Shown: positions 58,575-64,000 of the stretch, piece by piece | Numbering within the stretch: the stretch's first letter is position 1 | How the letters are laid out: every line of letters begins with the position of its first letter | Assembly: GCF_001039355.2 (NCBI RefSeq) | Contig: NW_019775550.1 | Coordinates: 64,545 to 128,544, forward strand | DNA length: 64,000 bases | Reading direction: 5' to 3' | Origin: Lingula anatina | Taxonomy: Eukaryota; Brachiopoda; Lingulata; Lingulida; Lingulidae | Position numbers and translations under genes: made by a program | The notes under the pieces: generated by a model | The model's database searches: none | Told to the model about the DNA's origin: nothing | Seen by the model: the letters and a program-made list of their open reading frames with translations, nothing else

Positions 58575-59000
58575 GTTAGTTTCTGCTGCATGTATGTAGG
58601 TCGCAGGCTGTTTTTAAAAAATGGTTGGATGGACAATTCTGTGAAGTTTCTGTCCTCTTCAAACTAGGTTTGAGATAGTAAAGATCAGAACTTGGCGTGC
58701 AATCCACTTGTTTGAAATGTTAGTTCTGAAACGCCGTCGACACTGGTCTAAAGAGCGTTTTTTAGATCATTCATACTTACACTTGCTGTGTTGTGTGCTT
58801 ATTTCTGATAGGGTGCCAAGTTTTAAGAAAAGCCAGCGTTTTTATAAAAGGTTGATGCCAAGCAAATATACTGGATTAATATGTTGAGCGGGGCCGACTG
58901 CTTACACCGTAACAAAACAATTTGTAGGCATTATTTATATATTCATACATACATATACATGTTCATAATATTTCCCTTTGGGGGGGGGGGGGGGGGGGGT

Positions 59001-59592
59001 NNNNNNNNNNNNNNNNNNNNNNNNNNNNNNNNNNNNNNNNNNNNNNNNNNNNNNNNNNNNNNNNNNNNNNNNNNNNNNNNNNNNNNNNNNNNNNNNNNNN
59101 NNNNNNNNNNNNNNNNNNNNNNNNNNNNNNNNNNNNNNNNNNNNNNNNNNNNNNNNNNNNNNNNNNNNNNNNNNNNNNNNNNNNNNNNNNNNNNNNNNNN
59201 NNNNNNNNNNNNNNNNNNNNNNNNNNNNNNNNNNNNNNNNNNNNNNNNNNNNNNNNNNNNNNNNNNNNNNNNNNNNNNNNNNNNNNNNNNNNNNNNNNNN
59301 NNNNNNNNNNNNNNNNNNNNNNNNNNNNNNNNNNNNNNNNNNNNNNNNNNNNNNNNNNNNNNNNNNNNNNNNNNNNNNNNNNNNNNNNNNNNNNNNNNNN
59401 NNNNNNNNNNNNNNNNNNNNNNNNNNNNNNNNNNNNNNNNNNNNNNNNNNNNNNNNNNNNNNNNNNNNNNNNNNNNNNNNNNNNNNNNNNNNNNNNNNNN
59501 NNNNNNNNNNNNNNNNNNNNNNNNNNNNNNNNNNNNNNNNNNNNNNNNNNNNNNNNNNNNNNNNNNNNNNNNNNNNNNNNNNNNNNNNNNNN
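59001..59592. other. assembly gap (592 N)
   Basis: Begins directly after a run of about 20 G. Translations through it are meaningless. Confidence 0.97.
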
Positions 59593-60397
59593 GAGGTTAC
59601 AACGTCGCTTTGGTTGCTTATAAAAGGGAAGAAAGCTCACATAGTCTCAGTCTTTCTGAAGGGTAGAAGTTCGCCGTAATCCGCCTGCAAGTTGACCTAT
59701 TCGCCTATTGGGTTGAATATTTTTTTCTTTTACTTTATCAAAATTTTAGTCTCAGTCAGTAACAAACTATCTAACCAGTTTATTTTTACACAGGTTAGAC
59801 ATAAAATATTACTTTTTCTAAGGGCATAAGCCTCACCATCCACATTTTGTGCTAATAGCCCATTTGTAAGCGTTCCGCTGATAGCTGACTTAACTTCTAT
59901 GACCTTATACATAGGAGGTGAGGCTTAAATAAGTAATAACTTCAGATTCGATCGATCAGTAACGTTAATGACCAAACTTCTGATAAACGGCTATTTTTAA
60001 GTTGAAGGAGGTATCGGGCGGTCAAAGCGAACTTAGCCCCCGTGATCCACTGCGTGGGTCTGTGTTCTTTGTTACTGGGGAAGGGTTAATGTACAAGAAT
60101 CGTTTTTTGATCCGCGCATTCCTGATATGATGCGCATGTTCCCGTTTAAGATATAGTAAATACCATGTTTAGTTACCTTTATGTTAGACTCGTGGCTTAT
60201 GTTTTTCTCTTTTTTTATGTTTTTTCCAAGTTTTTTTAAAATAAATATGTCAGCAAAGGGCTTTTAAGTCGCTGACAAAAACAAAAAAAAACAGGGATAA
60301 GCGAATATAACATTGTTGATAAAAATTTAGCCCATTATGAAATGCCAACCTTTCGCTCGAATGAGCAGCACCAGTGCTTATGTAAATACAGCTACAA

Positions 60398-60463
<66 letters not shown>

Positions 60464-61051
60464 TCAGTATTTAAGAGGGAGAGAGAGAGAGAGAGAGAGA
60501 GAGGCGGGGGTTTTATTCGGCGCATTTCACCTCGTGCAATTTCACCCCTGTCGGTGTCAGCGAAAAAAGAGAATAAAAAAACAAACACGAAAGGGAAAAT
60601 GGGGTAACACTGTAGCAAATTTGCGCTATTAAAGTTTACTTCCAATTGACTGGAGTTAATTAATTGACCTTCTATCACAAAAGCCTATTGACGTGTACAC
60701 ACTCTCTGTTATCGCGCGATATCGATAAGAAAGCACATTATTGGACTTGATATAGCGCTGTTGTCGATACGCTGGCATTGGAAAGTTCTCGGTCAGTTTA
60801 GTACGAGCTTTATTTTTACCTTTGACGAATACGCGTTTTGCTTTTAAACTTCAGCTGAAAATAACATGGTATTTGTTGTAAACGGTAGGATTTTATTTAA
60901 ATTTTAAGATCCGAACAGTTTCTGGCTTTTCTTTCTTTCGTTTCATTTTTATAAATATATAAATATCAAAATTATTTTAGCTGTTTCGAAATGGCACCGC
61001 CAATCTGGATGTTTGCCCACGTCTGACTTTCCATTTTGTTTCTGTTTCTAG
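59593..61051. other. intergenic or 5' intron sequence upstream of the 61068 gene
   Basis: No exon is supported. It contains a long (TA)n (60399-60461) followed by (GA)n (60476-60503). If the 61052 acceptor is used, part of this is the first intron of the downstream gene. Confidence 0.55.
60399..60503. repeat. (TA)n followed by (GA)n
   Basis: About 31 TA units and then about 13 GA units with a short unique spacer. Confidence 0.9.
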
Positions 61052-61067
61052 ATGATTCCAGGTCTCC

Positions 61068-62568
61068 ATGCTGCGCAGTATGGCTCCGTTACGGATCGGC
61101 CATCATGTCTCTCCATTGGCGTTAGCAACTCTGAGCGAGAACCCAGAGGATAATTACAACTACAATTCTCATATGATGAAAGACTTGGACAACTCTTCAA
61201 TAGACTCAACTACACCAATGGCGACCAGCATTGACGATCACACATCTTCTGAATATTCCTATTCAGGATCAAACTTAGATGAAATGAAAGGAGCGCGTGA
61301 CGTCACCCACACGTTGCACGCGGTATCACGTCACGGTAGTTCACATAGACGACGGGGTAGCGCCGTGGACGTTCTAATGACCCCTGAACCTCCCGAACCA
61401 TTCGAAGTTCACCTAGCGAAAGGTGACTTTAAGCATCGTCGGTTTTCCCTTGGACAATGTTATAATCAATTTATTGAGCATTCTCTTAACCCGAAAGTAG
61501 TAACAAATATACCCAAAAACACCAGTGACAGGTATCTTGTGATGGGAATTTCCCCTCCACCGGGGGTTTCCGGAACATTCAAGGAAACCATTGCAGATCT
61601 GACGTCAAAGGAACCCGAGCATCTCGGTAGCAGTGTCAACCAATCAGCAGTTACTTTACAGAAATATATCGAAACATTTGATCAGCCACAAAAGGATGAC
61701 GACAGTTCCTCGTCGTCCGACAGAGGCGAGTACGGCTCACGCTTCCCGACCATTACGTCACCCGTTCAGGTGCCCCGGAGGAAAAGTTCTCGATTGTCGG
61801 CAGAAAGTCGTCTGCTTTCCCGCTCGCACTCACCGCCTTTATCTCGAGACCAGAGACACAGCGCAGATCACGCGGAACAAATGTCAAGGGAGAGGTCTTT
61901 CTCTCACGGTGCGCGGAATGAATTGCGCAGGAATTCTCTACTGCCCAGGATCGAGACCGACGGACAAAAACCATCGGGCAACGAAAAGAAGAAAAATTTC
62001 ATCGCAGAAAATAAAAAGAAATTAGCCGAAGTTTCTGCTAAAAATAGGAGAAGGTCTGTTGAAATGATTGATGCCTCACAGTCACCGCTGGGCAGTTCAG
62101 AAAAGCTGCACAGCGCCAGCAGACGACTCCGCGGAGAGGACGGGATGTTAAGCCCACGAGCGGGAACCTCTTCTCAAAAGCGTTTTAGCAGCGTTGGGCT
62201 GACGCGTGCCGATGAAGCGAACCGCCCGCCATCTAGAGACGGCCAGCGACCGAGAGCGAAAAGTTTCAGCCACTACATTGAGAGAACGCGAAAACTCAAG
62301 ATCGCAGACGAAGATCTAAGTTCAAGCAGCTCTTCCAGCGGGTCCTCCGGAGAGGATCAAGATGAGGAATCGCGCCCGCGTTCCAGCAGTTTCTCTTCCG
62401 CAAATCACAGCGTTCACTTCGGCGAGGCTGTGCAGGAGGAGGCGGCCGAGCACCACGAGCCTCTTCCCCTGGCGCTCTATCCCAAACACTCCATCCTGAA
62501 GGTGAAGGAACACCATTATAACGACGAAATGGCGCCCGTTTGTTATTTCGTCACTCACCANCCATTGA
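61068..62568 (+). CDS. Ser/Arg-rich, largely disordered protein, first coding exon (unrecognised)
   Basis: One open exon of 500 codons. A TTTCTAG acceptor at 61042-61051 and an in-frame TGA at 61053 make the ATG at 61068 the start (MLRSMAPLRIGHHVS; Met5 is also possible). A GTGAGT donor after 62568 leaves phase 1, so more exons lie beyond the window. Two better-structured looking pieces stand out: PFEVHLAKGDFKHRRFSLGQ and YLVMGISPPPGVSGTFKETI. The rest is low complexity, with basic Ser clusters (RRKSSRLS, RRRSVEM, RPRAKSFS) that look like kinase or 14-3-3 sites, an acidic Ser run (DLSSSSSSSGSSGEDQDEE) and a SILKVKEHHY piece near the end. A coiled segment KKLAEVSAKNRR is possible. N at 62561 lies within the last codons. 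I do not recognise the family. Confidence 0.7.
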
Positions 62569-64000
62569 GTGAGTATAAGAAACAGATATCATTTTAGAGT
62601 TCAAGGGTCTCTACGGTCCTTATCAGTCGCTATTTAAGACAAATTATAGGCTGCATGATTTCTTGTAAAAGTTTCCTTGAGATTTCTTAGATGTTCATAT
62701 TGTGTTTTTACTCTGCCAACGTGTTCGATGAATTTTTTATTTTGGTTACTGGCGCTCTTGGGCTCTACTATAGTCGTCTCGTTCAAAAAATCGTATACAG
62801 CTTGCCTTTTATTCCTGCTACTCCCATCCGTCGACCTTTCGACCAGTTCATCCCCTTTTCGCGAGTTCTCGACCAACGATTCCGGCAAATACCAGTAGCA
62901 GCGGAAAGAAATCTGAGACAACGCTACGTCTTCGCAATCTTCTCAGCTACTATATTATGCACAATTTTCATCTTACTTCTTGGTGTAACTCGTTAAACTT
63001 GACCCACTGTAGCTAAAAAAACATTTTCTATAAGTCATCATATTTTTAGGATGATTAATCTTATTAAATATTATATGTATATATAATATTATTTTTATCC
63101 CTAAGGATAAAGGCAACAATTTGCTACATTGTCATTATTGCTAAAATAATTAGGGTAGGGGGGTTATAAAATAAAAGCCGCCTTGTTTGACCAAATCTTG
63201 AACAATCGATATTCTTTGTTGCCTTCTTTTTGTTATAAATAAGACTATGAAAGTTTGTGGTACACTAGGATGGAGGAGACATAAAAGTAATTGTTTCTGC
63301 ACAGTGTTAGCTTGAGTGCATAGCCTGCTGTATGATGCGTTCTGTCTTAATTTTGGGCCATGTGGGAAATTCAGGTGGTTCCATATTTCGTCTTCTACAA
63401 TGGCTAAACCGTTGCCGGATAGCATTCTCCCTCTTGCTTATGGCATTAACCTGTGATTGTAGTTCTTTATTTGTACATTGTAACTGCCTACAGTTTCTTC
63501 TCAATCGTTTCCACGTTGTGACCACCTTGCACACACAACAAGTGGTGATTGCTGTGGACTTGCCTCGGCAACTACTATAGGAGCTAGGAGCTCTTCTTTC
63601 CTTTGGTGATGTCTACGTTTTCGCGATTTAGACTTCGCATGCCTCTTTTGTCTTTCACGACATTTATAAGGAGGCGGAAGGTAGGCCTACATAGTATTTT
63701 GAACCCGTTTTCTTTCGCTTCCAAATAAGCGTCACCCTCATTTCTTTTTTACGAGATCGATATTTTTTTCAAATCTCAGCTCTTGTTTTCGCATTTTTCT
63801 GAAATAATGATGTTCCGTTCGGTATCAATGTATTTGGCACTGCGCTCACTGCGCTCGTTGGCGATTATTTTTTCCTTGCATAGTTTTGTTTGACATTTAT
63901 TTCCGTCTTTGACATTCATTTCTGTATTTGAATTTAATTTTTTATTTCGACAAAATCATTCACTTCGCCTACATCGTTACTGAGGATTTTATGGATTTAT
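62569..64000. other. intron or flank after the 61068 exon
   Basis: Apart from the minus-strand broken gene, no exon with matching phase 1 was recognised, so the next exon of the 61068 gene lies beyond the window or was missed. An AT-rich ATATTATATGTATATATAAT palindrome-like stretch is at 63067-63090. Confidence 0.5.
62634..63660 (-). pseudogene. broken gene fragment, probably from a repetitive-element protein family
   Basis: The minus strand carries several pieces in different frames in plausible order: a basic start around 63650 (CRERQKRHAKSKSRKRRHHQ), a frame change to a coiled segment ending near 63310 (LRRNCRQLQCTNKELQSQV, then RENAIRQRFS), a piece near 62980 (TPRSKMKIVHNIVAEKIAK followed by a stop), and at 62921-62634 SRNKRQAVYDFLNE with KRQ- and HLRNLKETF-type motifs. 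The order of basic leader, coiled coil, 'TPRSK' and 'VxDFL' pieces resembles an uncharacterised multicopy protein family I associate with invertebrate transposons. The family label is from memory and weak; the frameshifts and stops are visible. Confidence 0.45.

Noticed and set aside
58881-59679. Long frames on both strands across 58881-59679
   Set aside because: They consist of N positions in the assembly gap.
1-64000. tRNA or rRNA genes
   Set aside because: No paired A-box and B-box layout, cloverleaf or rRNA-like conserved block was recognised on either strand; a covariance-model scan would settle it.

Overview
This window is animal nuclear DNA: AT-rich, with many introns bounded by GT..AG, long intergenic stretches, abundant microsatellites and several families of foldback (MITE-like) repeats. 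The mix of C-type lectin, Rubicon, secreted EF-hand proteins and repeats with TGACCTTTGACC or CCGGCTCC motifs suggests a marine invertebrate. A mollusc or other lophotrochozoan is my best guess, but no single feature proves the phylum. Two N-gaps (31745-32031, 59001-59592) and five single-N joins show it is a draft scaffold.

Layout. (1) 352-1124, +: the last two exons of a C-type lectin-like protein. (2) 3381-5454, -: a three-exon gene for an unrecognised multi-pass membrane protein of about 252 residues. (3) 6366-about 33663, +: Rubicon (RUBCN), head to head with gene 2. I could chain 21 exons with matching phases, from an acidic start through the RUN domain to the cysteine-rich Rubicon homology domain. 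The last zinc-binding exon is missing and probably lies in or near the 31745-32031 gap. (4) 35723-47638: a cluster of four paralogous two-exon genes (one +, three -) for secreted EF-hand proteins resembling sarcoplasmic calcium-binding proteins, plus what looks like the 5' relic of a fifth. (5) 48400-61050: mostly gene-poor, repeat-rich DNA with one candidate short first exon at 58525. (6) 61068-62568, +: one long exon of an unrecognised Ser/Arg-rich disordered protein. (7) 62634-63660, -: a broken gene, probably from a repetitive element.

The most distinctive system is the EF-hand cluster. Every copy has a signal-peptide exon, a phase-0 intron, and one exon of about 516 nt carrying three canonical EF-hand loops and, in place of the second, a degenerate one. 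Promoters, upstream blocks and 3' regions were duplicated along with the coding parts. Sarcoplasmic-type calcium-binding proteins are normally intracellular, so a secreted and amplified set points to an extracellular calcium role such as biomineral matrix or secretory calcium buffering. That role is inference.

Rubicon is a regulator of autophagosome and endosome maturation acting on the UVRAG-VPS34 complex and RAB7. Its introns hold most of the transposable elements in the window, including a 2.2-kb element with GTACCACCAGC termini and repeated nuclear-receptor-like half-sites.
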